A stretch of 64,000 nt of DNA, taken from Streptococcus oricebi (GTDB lineage Bacteria > Bacillota > Bacilli > Lactobacillales > Streptococcaceae). This document shows, piece after piece, positions 44,422 through 54,476 of the stretch; positions within the stretch are counted from its first letter, which is position 1, and each line of letters opens with the position of its first letter. The notes under the pieces are model-generated. The model was not told the DNA's origin and made no database searches. It worked only from the letters and a program-made list of their open reading frames with translations. The DNA lies in assembly GCF_017883985.1 (NCBI RefSeq), contig NZ_PRDG01000001.1:447771-511770 (forward strand), written 5' to 3'. Both the position numbers and the translations under genes were made by a program.

Positions 44422-44504
44422 ATATTTAAAACTTGGCAGTCAAACCTCAAAACCAAGTTAGTAAAGATTCTCAACATCCCCCACGGGGTATACTCCTAGT
44501 CAAT

Positions 44505-44545
44505 AGAGAAAATAAAATCCCCCGCAAGAAGACTAACTTACGGGA
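44505..44545 (-). terminator. terminator after the ECF T-component gene
   Basis: Minus strand: CCCGTAAG / CTTGCGGG, then GGATTTTATTTT. Confidence 0.7.
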
Positions 44546-44604
44546 GACAAAAGGTAGCAGAGCAATTTTAGATTTTAGTAAAATTTATAGACCAACTCAT
44601 CAAC

Positions 44605-45441
44605 TCATCGCCAAGGGTTGTAAAAACGACCTTGATTGAGCCAAAAGAGCAAAAAGCAGGTGGCCAATAAACCCAAGGCTAGACCAATAATTAGAAAGTC
44701 CAAGCCAGACAAGGCCTGATAGCTATACCAGGTCCGCTTCTTGTTTTTCCCAAAGCGCCGGAGCTCCATGGCCGTAGAAATCGTATCAATTCGTGCTAGC
44801 GAGCTAAAAATCAAGGGGGTGATAATCTGTAAGTTCCCCTTGACTCGCTGGAGGAGCTTGGCCTTCTTGGAAAGCTCAATCCCCCGCGCCTCCTGGGACA
44901 TTTTAATCAGATAAAATTCCTCCTGCAAGTCTGGAATATAGCGCAGGGTCAAACTGACCGAATAAGCTATCTTGTAAGGGAGACCCAGCTGATTCATGCT
45001 AGAGGCAAACTGACTGGGCTGGGTGGTCATCAAAAAGATAATGGCCATGGGAATGGTTGAGACGTATTTCAAGAGGAGGTTAAAGAGGTAAAAAAGCTCC
45101 TGCCAGGTTAGATTATAGGCTCCCCAGCCCTTAAACAGGAGGGTCTTGGCCCCATAAATATCCACTGCATACTGGGGGGCAAAGAGATAGACCATCAGCA
45201 GATTGAGGAGGGCAAAGGCCACTGCAAATAGGAGAACAAAAGAAACATCTCGATAACGAATCTGTGAAACCCTTAAAAGCACCAGGGATAAAAGAGCAAT
45301 TCCTAGTAGGAGGCGGGTATCGTAACTAATCATGGCCGTAATAGAAACGATGAGGAAAAAGAGGAGCTTGCTGGCACCAGATAGGTTATGAATAAAGCTA
45401 GTACCTGGGTGGTAGCCAATCATCTTCTTATCTTCAAACAT
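44605..45441 (-). CDS. ECF transporter transmembrane component (EcfT)
   Basis: 278 aa, about five membrane helices (CbiQ family). The coupling-helix motifs SQEARGIEL and [15 protein letters not shown] are present. It links the ATPase pair to a substrate-binding S component. It overlaps the ATPase gene by 8 nt. No S gene adjoins; see 51955. Confidence 0.9.
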   Translation of the reverse strand: MFEDKKMIGYHPGTSFIHNLSGASKLLFFLIVSITAMISYDTRLLLGIALLSLVLLRVSQIRYRDVSFVLLFAVAFALLNLLMVYLFAPQYAVDIYGAKTLLFKGWGAYNLTWQELFYLFNLLLKYVSTIPMAIIFLMTTQPSQFASSMNQLGLPYKIAYSVSLTLRYIPDLQEEFYLIKMSQEARGIELSKKAKLLQRVKGNLQIITPLIFSSLARIDTISTAMELRRFGKNKKRTWYSYQALSGLDFLIIGLALGLLATCFLLFWLNQGRFYNPWR

Positions 45442-47113
45442 GGGTCTTTCCCCTCTCTCTCATATAAAAATCAGTTAAGTCCAAGGGATTTAGTCCTAGC
45501 TTTCTAGCCAAGCTAAAAATGGAGGTCTCCTTGAGATTGGCGGCAGCCAGGAGTTCCTGGTTGGTCAAGACCTCTACTGGACTTTGATCGGCCAAAATCC
45601 GACCATCTGCCACTACAAGGGCCCGGTCTGAATAATCCAGCATCAGCTGCATATCATGGGTAATCATGATAATGGTATGGCCTTCTCGATTGAGCTGGTC
45701 TAAAAAGTCCATGATTTCCTGGTAATTACGCTGGTCCTGGCCAGCTGTTGGCTCATCCAGTAGGATAATCTCTGGATTGAGGACCAGGATAGAAGCGATG
45801 GTTACCCTCTTTTTCTGCCCAAAAGAGAGGGCAGAGATAGGCCACTTCCGAAACTCATAGAGACCGCAGGTCTTTAGAACGGCAAGGACCCGCTCCTCAA
45901 TCTCACTTTCAGCCACCCCTCGTAGGCGCAAGCCCAGAGCCACCTCATCGAAAATCATGGTCGTAGAAATCATCTGATTGGGATTTTGCAGGACATAGCC
46001 AATCCGCTCAGCCCGCTCCTTAATCGAATCTTCCTTTATATCCTGGCCCTGCCAACTATAGCTTCCCTGGGTCCTGATAAAACGGCAAAGGGCCTTGGCC
46101 AGGGTTGATTTACCTGCCCCATTTTTACCGACAATGGCTATTCTTTCCCCCTTGCCAATTTTCAAATCAATAGCATCTAGAACCTTTTTTTCTCCATAAG
46201 AAAAGGAGACATCGGTCAATTCAAAGAGGGGTTCTCCTCTTTCTTTTAAGGGGATTTTTGAACTTTCAAGACTTAAGTCGAGCTTGGGCAAGTCCAATTC
46301 TTCTAAGTTTGCTAGCTGCTTGAGACCTGTCAGAGATAGGCCCAGCTCTTTTAAGGTCGTCAAATAAAGGGGCTCACGAATTCCATTTTCAGCCAAGAGC
46401 GAGCCCTTTAATAGGTCGTCAGGCCGACCATCAAAGAGAATTCGGCCATCGTTAATCAAAACGATTCGATCTACCTGCCGGTAAAGAACATCCTCCAAGC
46501 GATGCTCAATGATAATGGTGCTTGTATGTCCCTCTTGATGTAGCTGATCAATCAAGTCAATAATATCTTGTCCTGACTTAGGATCTAGGTTGGCCAAGGG
46601 TTCATCAAAGAGCAAAATTGGACTTTCATCAATCAGAACACCTGCTAGACTGACCCTCTGCTTCTGCCCACCAGACAAATCCTGGGGCCGATGCTCTAAG
46701 AGCTGCTTGAGGTCCAACTTCTCTGCCCAGTGGTTAATTTTTTCCCGCATCCTCGCTAGAGGCTCTACATCATTTTCCAAAGCAAAGGCCAGGTCTTCAG
46801 CCACACTAAGACCGATAAATTGACCATCGGTATCCTGTAAGACCGTACTGACCTGATTGGACTTATCATAAATCGTTTGCTCAAAAGCGGGCTTGCCTTG
46901 GATTAAAAACTGGCCCTGGGCCTGACCCTTGTAAATATGAGGAATAATCCCATTGAGACATTGCCCTAGGGTAGACTTGCCCGAGCCAGAAGGCCCAACA
47001 ATTAACACCTTCTCCCCCTCATAAATAGTCAGGTTAATATCCTTTAAAGTCGGCTCACTCTGGGCCTGATATTGAAAACTAAAATCTTTAAATTGAATAA
47101 TTGCTTTGTTCAT
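45434..47113 (-). CDS. ECF/ABC ATPase with two ABC domains
   Basis: 559 aa. Domain 1: [29 protein letters not shown]. Domain 2: [28 protein letters not shown] fused EcfA–EcfA' of the type that accompanies UPF0397 S components and a CbiQ-like T protein in streptococci. It drives uptake of an unknown vitamin-like substrate. Follows the nucleoside phosphorylase gene by 9 nt. Confidence 0.92.
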   Translation of the reverse strand: MNKAIIQFKDFSFQYQAQSEPTLKDINLTIYEGEKVLIVGPSGSGKSTLGQCLNGIIPHIYKGQAQGQFLIQGKPAFEQTIYDKSNQVSTVLQDTDGQFIGLSVAEDLAFALENDVEPLARMREKINHWAEKLDLKQLLEHRPQDLSGGQKQRVSLAGVLIDESPILLFDEPLANLDPKSGQDIIDLIDQLHQEGHTSTIIIEHRLEDVLYRQVDRIVLINDGRILFDGRPDDLLKGSLLAENGIREPLYLTTLKELGLSLTGLKQLANLEELDLPKLDLSLESSKIPLKERGEPLFELTDVSFSYGEKKVLDAIDLKIGKGERIAIVGKNGAGKSTLAKALCRFIRTQGSYSWQGQDIKEDSIKERAERIGYVLQNPNQMISTTMIFDEVALGLRLRGVAESEIEERVLAVLKTCGLYEFRKWPISALSFGQKKRVTIASILVLNPEIILLDEPTAGQDQRNYQEIMDFLDQLNREGHTIIMITHDMQLMLDYSDRALVVADGRILADQSPVEVLTNQELLAAANLKETSIFSLARKLGLNPLDLTDFYMRERGKTHV

Positions 47114-47122
47114 AGAATTACT

Positions 47123-47884
47123 TTATAAGGCCAGGGCGATTTGCACCGCCAGATTGGCCACCTTGTCCTTGGCTTCTAGGTCTGCATGGTTGGAAAGATT
47201 ACGTATATCCCAACTTTCGACCGTTAAATAATCAGCCGCATAGAAAAACTGACAGACCTCAATCTCCCGGAAAAGAGCCAGGGCCGCAACTGCTGAGCAC
47301 TCCATATCCACACAAAGGGCTCCGGCCTCCTTACGAGCCAGCATTTTCTGAGCGGTCTCACGATAGACACCATCAGTGGTCCAGACCTTGCCCACTGAAT
47401 AAGAAATCCCCTTGTCCTTCAAAAAGGAGACCAGGAAATCTTCCAGACCTTGATTGACCACCACCTCATCAGAAGCTGGTAGATAGTGATAGCTAGTCCC
47501 CTCATCACGAAGGGCGCTAGTTGGAATGATAATAGAGGTTTCCTTAATATCCTGGTCCAGAACACCACAGGTACCAAAGAGCACCAACTGTTTCATTCCC
47601 AAGACAATCAAATCCTCCAAGATAGCCACACAGGCTGAGGCTCCCACAGGGGCATTAAAGAGGGCTAGGGCTTGGCCTTCCAGTTCAATCTGATAGATAG
47701 GAATCTCTATATTAGCCATGGATGTTGTAGCAATCCTTCGGTGGTCAAAGTCAGCCAGCATCCGCGCAAAGGTCTCCCTAGCAAAACAGGCCACCACTTT
47801 TTGAGGAAAACCAGGAAGCGGGCTCTGCAAATCTTGAGGATTGATAATGGCATTTTTGTTGGGGTCAAATTCAGTCAGTAACAT
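47123..47884 (-). CDS. nucleoside phosphorylase family protein
   Basis: 253 aa PNP/uridine-phosphorylase superfamily with LFGTCGVLD, the purine/uridine site region and VDMECSAVAALA. It is expected to split a nucleoside with phosphate to base plus pentose-1-phosphate. First gene of the operon with the ECF ATPase and T protein, suggesting that the imported compound or its product is a nucleoside. Base specificity cannot be told. Confidence 0.85.
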   Translation of the reverse strand: MLLTEFDPNKNAIINPQDLQSPLPGFPQKVVACFARETFARMLADFDHRRIATTSMANIEIPIYQIELEGQALALFNAPVGASACVAILEDLIVLGMKQLVLFGTCGVLDQDIKETSIIIPTSALRDEGTSYHYLPASDEVVVNQGLEDFLVSFLKDKGISYSVGKVWTTDGVYRETAQKMLARKEAGALCVDMECSAVAALALFREIEVCQFFYAADYLTVESWDIRNLSNHADLEAKDKVANLAVQIALAL

Positions 47885-47912
47885 CCGGTCCCTCTCTTTC
47901 TCTAGTCCTTCT

Positions 47913-47921
47913 ATTGTATCA
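47913..47921 (-). promoter_or_regulatory. -10 of the phosphorylase–ECF operon
   Basis: Minus-strand TGA-TACAAT, an extended -10, about 30 nt before the ATG and just downstream of the terminator of the preceding operon. Confidence 0.45.
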
Positions 47922-47922
47922 T

Positions 47923-47952
47923 AAAAAGGCAGGGGCCAGACCCCTGCCTTTA
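47923..47952 (-). terminator. terminator after the monooxygenase-like gene
   Basis: AAAGGCAGGGG / CCCCTGCCTTT, 5-nt loop, then TT on the minus strand (five T in total). Confidence 0.88.
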
Positions 47953-47972
47953 TAGTTTCTGGATAAGTAGAC

Positions 47973-48641
47973 CTATAGCTTTTTACTATAAGTCAGACCG
48001 CCCTTGCTTACTGAACTGTCATTTTCTAGGACCAAGAATTCCTTACTGAGAACAAGCTCTTTTGTCCTCTCAAGATAACTTGTGAAATGCAGAGTCTGAC
48101 GGTGCTGCTCATAGGCTGCTTCATCCTGATAGATTTCAAAAAAATACCAGCGTTTGGGCTCTTGCTTATCAACTAGGGCATAGAGGGCCAGGACACCTCT
48201 TTCTTTATCCAGAGCCTGCTGCATTTGGTCTGTGATCAGGCTCTGAAAGGCTAGCTCATGCTTGGGGTCAATTTCAAGCATGGCCAATCTAAGTAAAAAA
48301 TCATCCTCCTTCAACCAGCTCCCTGCCTCCAATTTTTCTGCCAAAAAGACCGGTTCCAGCTCATAAGCCTCTTTTTCTTTTAGGAGGGGGCCTGCCTTTT
48401 TGATAAAGGCCTTATATTGAGGAGAGGCTAAATGAAGCTCATAGGCTTCCCTATCTTGATAAATCTCAAAAGCATAGGCTAGGTCCGGCTTATCCTTTAA
48501 ATGAGTCGCAAACATGGCTAGGGTCCCTAGCTCCCTCTCCTGGGAGAGGGTCAGATTCTCTCTTCCGATTTCCTTAAATAAAGCAAGGTCTTTTCGAGCC
48601 AAACCTAGACGAAACAAATGGACCAGGGGCTTTTTAGTCAT
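47973..48641 (-). CDS. twin-domain antibiotic-biosynthesis-monooxygenase-like protein
   Basis: 222 aa. Two ferredoxin-like ABM domains (about 5–95 and 115–205), each with a YxxFEIYQDxxAYExH motif. Single-domain relatives (YgiN type) are quinol monooxygenases or small dehydratases. The start at 48641 lies behind GGAGGAAGGAC and overlaps the end of the amidohydrolase frame by 8 nt, so the two were one operon. Substrate unknown. Confidence 0.8.
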   Translation of the reverse strand: MTKKPLVHLFRLGLARKDLALFKEIGRENLTLSQERELGTLAMFATHLKDKPDLAYAFEIYQDREAYELHLASPQYKAFIKKAGPLLKEKEAYELEPVFLAEKLEAGSWLKEDDFLLRLAMLEIDPKHELAFQSLITDQMQQALDKERGVLALYALVDKQEPKRWYFFEIYQDEAAYEQHRQTLHFTSYLERTKELVLSKEFLVLENDSSVSKGGLTYSKKL

Positions 48642-49558
48642 GTCCTTCCTCCTTAAGCAATAATTTTTGGATATTGCCTGCAAAAATCGCAGCTTCTTCC
48701 TCTGGTCTAAGGGCCAGGGAACGAAGGGCAGCCTCAATCACCTGACTGGCTCCAGCCGGGGCAATTCCCAAGGGAGTATCTGTCCCAAAAAGAACCTTAT
48801 CTAAACCAAAATAATCCAGGGTTAAGGCAAGGGCCTTGGGATTTCCTAAAATGGCCGTATCGACATAGAACTTACGAAAGTCGGCTGCCAATTGCTCAGG
48901 CAAAATATAACGAATCCGCCCGGCAAAAAAGGAATCATAGCCCCCGCATGATGGACAATAATCTTCAAGTCAGGAAAATCCTGAAAAATTCCAGCCTCAA
49001 CCAACTGTAACATGGCCTGACTCAGCTCATATTCCCAAGAAAAAGGATATTATTATCTGGCTTACGCTCATCAAAAATAGGGTGGAGCCAAATAGGAAGT
49101 TTCAAGCGAGCACAAGTAGCAAAAATCACTTTAAAGGCTGGATCGGCAATGCTTCTTCCTAGAGCCCTGGTAAAGAGTTGGACACCGCAGAGTTCCTTAA
49201 CCCCTGCAAGTTCTTCCAAAATCTCCTGGGCCGCCTCCAGATGATTTAGGGGAATCATGCCCACCCCTGCCAAAAACATATCCTGGTTGGCCTTGACTAG
49301 CTCCGCCAACTCTTGATTGGCTAGGCGACAAAGACGAGCAGCCTCTGGAGCAGCCACATAGCCCTCAGGGTTGATATTGACCGAGGACACTATCTGCTGG
49401 CTACGACCATCCCAGAAACGGCGGCGTTCCTTCATATCCAGTAAATGGGGATGCTGGATAAAGGGAAACATTTGCGGTAAGGCCGGCTCGATTTCCAGCA
49501 TTTGCTGATAAAAATCTTTTAATAAAACATGGGCAAAAACATCAATCACTTGAGTCAT
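48634..49558 (-). pseudogene. amidohydrolase (ACMSD-like) with two frameshifts
   Basis: The coding sequence runs through three frames. It starts at 49558 (DVFAHVL, WLHPIFDE). Near 49040 one T is missing from a T-run, after which the next frame reads FSWEYELSQAMLQL and IIVHHAGAMIPF. Near 48927 a second T-run is one short, after which GRIRYILPEQ, FGTDTPLG and the end at 48634 follow. Together this is a full amidohydrolase-2 protein of about 307 aa. Two single-base losses in homopolymers may be real decay or sequencing error. Confidence 0.75.
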
Positions 49559-49861
49559 CTTCTTTCCTTTCTACCTAGACTTTAGCTAGTCACTACTAGC
49601 ATTCCTAGACCAATGCTTATCTTTTTTGATTCTACCATATTTTTTAATAATTTTTCTTATCTACCATTGGATAGAGGAGGGAGACTACCTAAAAGTCGCA
49701 TAAGTAAAATGGAACTAGGAAAAGTCAGATTTAGCTTCTTTCCCTAGTTTGCAAGCATCAGAAAAGACATGAAACCAAGCCTTCTATACCTGGGATTTCA
49801 TGTCTTTGGACTCATCTGAAACTTGTCTTCCAGCCCCGAAGTAGACGGGAAAGCAGCATGC
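49559..49861. other. 303-bp intergenic region
   Basis: It holds the terminator of the following lipoprotein gene (49763–49807) and a weak minus-strand extended -10 TGG-TAGAAT (core 49629–49634) for the amidohydrolase operon. No coding signal seen. Confidence 0.5.
49763..49807 (-). terminator. terminator after the lipoprotein gene
   Basis: 12-bp perfect arms AAAGACATGAAA / TTTCATGTCTTT with a 21-nt loop, then a T on the minus strand (four T in total). Confidence 0.7.
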
Positions 49862-50578
49862 TTACTTTTTCTTTTTAGCCTTGTAGGGCGAGCTAAGTTC
49901 AAAAGAAAACTGGTATTCGACCTTCTGGTCCTTTTCAGAATCCTTGACGCTATACTTAAGACTATAGGCATACCTTTTGGCCGCATTGTACTTGCGCTTG
50001 AGGGTAATGGTCGCAGTGGCTGAATCTGATAGACCATAGTCCTTTCTGATTTGCTTGAGATTTTCCGACTGTTTGTCTTCCAGATAGCTGATTTCTAGAA
50101 TATCTGCATCTGGTTTTTTGGCACTATTTTTTACATCCAATTGGCCCAGATAGTTCCTAGTTAGATTGAGACGGTCAAAAAGTGGTTGGTAGTCCTCTAA
50201 TTTTTGACTATACTTTTCATCCTTATAAAGACTCCCCTTTTGATACCAGACATAGCTACTATGATCTACCAGATTGATTTTCCCCACATAGCCATTGTCA
50301 GTTAGCTTTAAATCAAGCTGGTAGTTGCTTAACTGCTTTAGGCTCTTACTATCCTTTATATCTGTTGTGGCCTGCTCGGTCACTGCCACATAAGCCTTGT
50401 CCTTGATTTTTTTATCGGTAAAGAGGGCAAAGACAGGCTCTAAATCCTCTTCCAGTTGGGCTTGCTTCTCGCTTCTCTTGATATCCACTTCCTGTTGAGC
50501 ACTACAAGCTCCCAGCAAGACCAAAAGAGCTAGACTCAGACCTAGTAAGGAAAAACTTAATAATCGTTTTTTCATCAT
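49862..50578 (-). CDS. lipoprotein of unknown function
   Basis: 238 aa. Signal peptide with lipobox LGAC (Cys near residue 25), then a mainly beta extracellular part with a very basic C-terminus (KAKKKK). Weak resemblance in style to DUF6612/streptococcal surface lipoproteins; no firm family. Monocistronic with its own terminator. Confidence 0.7.
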   Translation of the reverse strand: MMKKRLLSFSLLGLSLALLVLLGACSAQQEVDIKRSEKQAQLEEDLEPVFALFTDKKIKDKAYVAVTEQATTDIKDSKSLKQLSNYQLDLKLTDNGYVGKINLVDHSSYVWYQKGSLYKDEKYSQKLEDYQPLFDRLNLTRNYLGQLDVKNSAKKPDADILEISYLEDKQSENLKQIRKDYGLSDSATATITLKRKYNAAKRYAYSLKYSVKDSEKDQKVEYQFSFELSSPYKAKKKK

Positions 50579-50785
50579 TCATACCTCTATTACTAATTTT
50601 CTTTTTGGAGACTCTGATGCTTAAAGACACTCTACCTTCCATTTTATCACAAAAAAACCTGACCTTCTTTCTCTTTTTGCCAAAAAAGAACACTTTGATT
50701 AGCCTTGTCCAGATGTCGCCTGATAAGACCCTCATTCTTAATAAATATATAGAAAAAAGCCAGATTAGCTCTAGCTTTTTCATAT

Positions 50786-51772
50786 TTAATTGGCAACCAA
50801 GTCATCCAAGGTCTCACCAATAAGGGCCAAGCGCTCAAGGACTTGGTCACGGGTCAATTGGTGCTCAGCAACATAGCGATTGCGGGGGTGGACACGACAT
50901 TCATGCGAACAGCCACGGAGGTACTTGTGCTCATTTTCTTCAGAAGCCAAAATTCGACGGTTACAGAAAGGATTGCCACAGTTGACATAGCGCTCACAAG
51001 GTGTCCCGTCAAACCAGTCTTTTCCGATGACGCGAGGATCTACATGGTTAATATCAACAGCAATCCGCTCATCAAAGACATACATCTTACCGTCCCAGAG
51101 CTCTCCTTGCACTTCAGGGTCTTTCCCATAGGTTGCAATGCCACCATGAAGTTGGCCGACATCCTTGTAGCCTTCACGTACCATCCAGCCAGAAAACTTC
51201 TCACAGCGGACCCCACCTGTACAGTAGACCACGACCCGCTTGTCCATAAATTGTTCCTTGTTATCACGGACCCATTGTGGCAGTTCGCGGAAGTTGCGAA
51301 TATCTGGACGGATAGCCCCCCGGAAGTGGCCCAAATCGTACTCATAGTCATTACGAGTATCTAAAACAACTGTATCTTCATCCAAGAGAGCTTCCTTAAA
51401 TTCCTTAGGCGAAAGATAGGCACCTGTCGTTTCCAAAGGATTGATGTCATCATCAAAATCATTGTCCTCCAGACCCAGATGGACAATTTCCTTTTTATAA
51501 CGGACAAACATCTTCTTAAATGCTTGCTCCTCTTCCTCATCAATCTTGAACCACAAATCTTCCATACCAGGTAGACTGTGAACGTAGTCCATGTATTTTT
51601 GAGTGGTTTCATAGTCACCAGAAACAGTACCATTGATACCTTCATCAGCCACCAAAATCCGACCCTTGAGGCCAATCGACTTACAAAAGGCTAAATGATC
51701 AGCTGCAAACTTTTCAGCATTCTCAATCGGTAGGTATTTGTAGTAAAGTAGGACGCGAATATCTTTTGCCAT
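50786..51772 (-). CDS. trhO: tRNA uridine hydroxylase TrhO (UPF0176, rhodanese domain)
   Basis: 328 aa. N-terminal acylphosphatase-like domain, central rhodanese with active Cys in [16 protein letters not shown], and a Cys-rich C-terminal region ([14 protein letters not shown]). Family members hydroxylate U34 of certain tRNAs using prephenate-independent chemistry (YceA/TrhO). Single gene with its own promoter. Confidence 0.92.
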   Translation of the reverse strand: MAKDIRVLLYYKYLPIENAEKFAADHLAFCKSIGLKGRILVADEGINGTVSGDYETTQKYMDYVHSLPGMEDLWFKIDEEEEQAFKKMFVRYKKEIVHLGLEDNDFDDDINPLETTGAYLSPKEFKEALLDEDTVVLDTRNDYEYDLGHFRGAIRPDIRNFRELPQWVRDNKEQFMDKRVVVYCTGGVRCEKFSGWMVREGYKDVGQLHGGIATYGKDPEVQGELWDGKMYVFDERIAVDINHVDPRVIGKDWFDGTPCERYVNCGNPFCNRRILASEENEHKYLRGCSHECRVHPRNRYVAEHQLTRDQVLERLALIGETLDDLVAN

Positions 51773-51828
51773 AAGATTTCAACTCTCTTTTCTATATAAA
51801 ATTGTCAGAATTTATAATTCATCACTTC

Positions 51829-51858
51829 ATTATACTCCTCAACAAAGCCAACTGGCAA
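51829..51858 (-). promoter_or_regulatory. trhO promoter
   Basis: Minus strand: TTGCCA (51853–51858), 18 bp, TATAAT (51829–51834). Confidence 0.65.
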
Positions 51859-51877
51859 TTTTTTTGACTGGAAATTT

Positions 51878-51905
51878 AAAAAGGCTCAAGACAAAAGTCT
51901 CGAGC
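51878..51905 (-). terminator. terminator after the ECF S-component gene
   Basis: Minus strand: GCTCGAGAC / GTCTTGAGC (one G·U) with TTTT loop, then CTTTTT. Confidence 0.8.
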
Positions 51906-51954
51906 TTCTACGAAATATTGAAATTCAGGCTTGACTTTTGCTCTCAAAAATCAA

Positions 51955-52500
51955 CTAATCTTTTTTCAAACTACCTGTTTGAGTCTGGGTCCGCGCATAA
52001 GCCAAGAGAAGAAGAGTTCCCGCAACTCCGACAGTCAGACCGTTACTGAGGGTAGCTACCAAGCCTTGGGCAAAAACCTTGTTCACCGGTTCCTTATAGA
52101 TTAAGATGTCTCCAATTGGAGCGACTACAAGCCAAACCAAAGCATTGGCTACAAATTGAACCAGATTAAATTTCAAGATTTCCTTGCTAGAAAAATTCCC
52201 CTGTCTAAGCTGAATTTGGTTTTTAAGCAGGCCAACAAAGAGGCCAAATAAACCACTGGCCAGCACCCAACTCCACCAGGGGCTACCGTATTGCAGAGCA
52301 TCCTTGACTGCATGGCCAATAAAACCCGTTAACAAGCCGACCAAGGGACCAAAAATCAGAGCAAAGAGGGCCTGCAAGGCATATTGTAATTGGATACTGG
52401 TATTGGGAACAGGAGTCGGGATACTAATCATCCCAATCACTACAAACAAGGCCGCTCCAATTCCTGTTGCAACAACATTTTTAATAGAATTATCCTTCAT
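51955..52500 (-). CDS. ECF transporter S component, UPF0397 family
   Basis: 181 aa with five to six membrane helices. It is highly typical of UPF0397 ([61 protein letters not shown]). Substrate unknown. In pneumococcus the UPF0397 gene adjoins a double ATPase and a T protein; here those lie 4.8 kb away (44605–47113) and this gene instead follows a SAM hydrolase by 17 nt. Confidence 0.9.
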   Translation of the reverse strand: MKDNSIKNVVATGIGAALFVVIGMISIPTPVPNTSIQLQYALQALFALIFGPLVGLLTGFIGHAVKDALQYGSPWWSWVLASGLFGLFVGLLKNQIQLRQGNFSSKEILKFNLVQFVANALVWLVVAPIGDILIYKEPVNKVFAQGLVATLSNGLTVGVAGTLLLLAYARTQTQTGSLKKD

Positions 52501-52517
52501 TTTATCACTCTCCTAGC

Positions 52518-53366
52518 TTAGTTTTCAATGCGCTTGATTTCGATATGCCACTGGGCCCCAACTCCTACATTGTAGGCCTTGGCGAAAGAACCCTGGTTGA
52601 TAGCCAGACCGACCCGATAAAGCGAGTTGATATAAAGAATGGGCTGACCAATCCTAACATCGGCAAAGGACTTGCCATAGGTCACCTGATTTTGATAGAC
52701 CAGCATATCGTTATTGTAGATGGTGACCTCAAAACGTTGACCAAATTCTGGTTTCAGGGCTGTAAATTCTTCTCGGGTAATCGAAGTCCAAAGGGAACCA
52801 AAGCGAACATCTAGGATATCAACCGCTCCACGAACGAGATTTTCCTCAAAGACCGTATCGACCACTTGCAACTCAACAATGCCCTCTACCGGAAGTTCTG
52901 GCCCCACCTCTTCAAAGCTAATGTGGCCGCTGGCTAGCTTAGCTCCTGTATAGGCATAGACATCGCGTCCGTGGAAGGTATAGGAATGCTCGGTATCCTT
53001 CCGACGATTGACGACCTCAGAGATTTCACGTACAGCCTGGATACCCACATGCTTTTTAATAAAGGAAAGGGTCCCATTATCAGGGGTGACAATATACTGA
53101 TTAGTTGCGGTCAGGGCCACAACGCTCTTGCGACTAGAGCCAACTCCTGGATCGACAACAGAGACAAAGGTTGTCCCTTCTGGCCAATAGTTGATAGTCT
53201 GAAAGAGCCGGTAGCCCCCCTCAAAAATATTATAAGGGGTAATTTCATGGGTTAAATGGTGGATGTCTAGCGTCGACGATTCGACCTTGGCAACCCCAAT
53301 CATAGCTGAAACAGCTCCATCAACCAAGCCAAAGTCTGATTGTAGAACTAATAAATTATTACTCAT
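52518..53366 (-). CDS. SAM hydrolase (SAM hydroxide adenosyltransferase, DUF62)
   Basis: 282 aa. DUF62 marks: LQSDFGLVDGAVSAMIGV, DIHHLTHEITPYNIFEGGY, VVDPGVGSSRKSVV, VTPDNGTLSF and FHGRDVYAYTGAKLASG. Characterised members hydrolyse S-adenosylmethionine to adenosine and methionine; chlorinase/fluorinase activity is confined to a few actinobacteria. AGGAAGG precedes the ATG. It is coded with an ECF S component. Confidence 0.9.
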   Translation of the reverse strand: MSNNLLVLQSDFGLVDGAVSAMIGVAKVESSTLDIHHLTHEITPYNIFEGGYRLFQTINYWPEGTTFVSVVDPGVGSSRKSVVALTATNQYIVTPDNGTLSFIKKHVGIQAVREISEVVNRRKDTEHSYTFHGRDVYAYTGAKLASGHISFEEVGPELPVEGIVELQVVDTVFEENLVRGAVDILDVRFGSLWTSITREEFTALKPEFGQRFEVTIYNNDMLVYQNQVTYGKSFADVRIGQPILYINSLYRVGLAINQGSFAKAYNVGVGAQWHIEIKRIEN

Positions 53367-53686
53367 TTTTATCCTTCCTAGGAAAGTTGATTGTTGGGCT
53401 AGGGAGAGGCGACCGTACCAGAACCAATCAGGTCTAGTAAGTTCTCTTATGATGCCTTTTTCCTACCCCAGTCTAACTTCTATCATATCAAAAAGCCCGA
53501 TTTTTCTCTAATTGCTCTTAACTATAGCCTGTTATAGCTAAAAGAAAAGGGGACCGGAGGTCCTCCCGAAAAGGAAGTCCATCCGCCCCTGTTCTTATCA
53601 GCCAAGCTAGAAGCAAAAAGCTAATTTTATTCTTTTTAGAAGGCTACCACTCCAGTAGCAGCCTCTCCATTTTAATCCTCCTGATC
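53367..53686. other. 320-bp intergenic region before the SAM hydrolase
   Basis: It contains a minus-strand TATGAT -10 (53482–53487), a palindrome CTATA-N6-TATAG (53522–53537), a G+C-rich hairpin around 53555–53575, and a hairpin GGCTACCAC/GTAGCAGCC (53642–53663) that may end the next gene's transcript. No coding signal seen. Confidence 0.45.
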
Positions 53687-54286
53687 TTAATCCTCCTGGT
53701 CTTGCTCCAGCTTTTTAGGCTTTAAAAAAATATATTTGGAGATTAGAGAGCCTAGTAGGGCTCCAATTGCTCCACTAATCAGGACCGAAAGCAGAAAACT
53801 AGAAATCGTTCTAGCATCGGTCGGCAAGAGGACATGATTGATATAATCAGACGATTTTCCCCTGGCTACAAGACTAGCAATATAACTATCACGCGCCAAC
53901 CACATGAGCAAAATCGGACCTGTCGTCACAAAGGAAAAACAAAGCATGGATAGTTGGTTGTAAACCTTCTTCTGATAAGAACCCAAGTAGGCCAGACCAT
54001 CAGCCAAGAGACCAAAAATCAAACCTGGCAAGAGGGCTAGATAGATATGGCCGGTCAGCAAAAAGAAAGAGCCCATCAAAAGCCCAACCAGACTAATGGC
54101 TCCAAAACGGGCAATGCGAGGAACAAAGTAAAAATAGGGAATCGCACCAAAAATCGCTGTCAGAGCCGGGGCATAAATCTTGGCCCCCGACTGGTCTACA
54201 AAACGGCTGAGCAGGGCTGCTAATGTCATCATTAAAAAGTAACTTAGGGCAAAAAGGGCCGTTTGTTTACTCGTTTCTTTTGTCAT
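53687..54286 (-). CDS. MptD-like putative ECF transporter S component
   Basis: 199 aa, six hydrophobic segments. It resembles the MptD/Cpl-type S components (APALTAIFGAIPYFYFV, LLPGLIFGLLADGLAYLG). The start at 54286 follows GAGG at 6 nt; the frame is open to 54379. No ATPase or T gene adjoins, so it would use a shared ECF module. Substrate unknown. Confidence 0.75.
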   Translation of the reverse strand: MTKETSKQTALFALSYFLMMTLAALLSRFVDQSGAKIYAPALTAIFGAIPYFYFVPRIARFGAISLVGLLMGSFFLLTGHIYLALLPGLIFGLLADGLAYLGSYQKKVYNQLSMLCFSFVTTGPILLMWLARDSYIASLVARGKSSDYINHVLLPTDARTISSFLLSVLISGAIGALLGSLISKYIFLKPKKLEQDQED

Positions 54287-54412
54287 TTCTAACCTCATCT
54301 TTATCTTACTGGCTCCATTATAGCATGATTTGAAGCTACTGTATAGACTTGGACAAGCCTTACGCAAAAGTCTTTTCACAGCTTGAACTCCTTTTTAAGA
54401 TTAGGGCTGCAA

Positions 54413-54462
54413 AGATAAAAACTCGCCCCAAAAGCTGCTAAATAGGCTTTGGGACGAGTTTT
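54413..54462. terminator. terminator after metP
   Basis: AAAACTCG-C-CCCAAAA-GC / GCTTTGGGACGAGTTTT with one bulge. On the minus strand it ends in five T. Confidence 0.85.
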
Positions 54463-54476
54463 AAAGTTGCATCAGG

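Noticed and set aside
44433..44639. 68-codon plus-strand frame after the CstR-like gene
   Set aside because: It spans the ECF terminator hairpin, lacks a ribosome-binding site and shows no domain.
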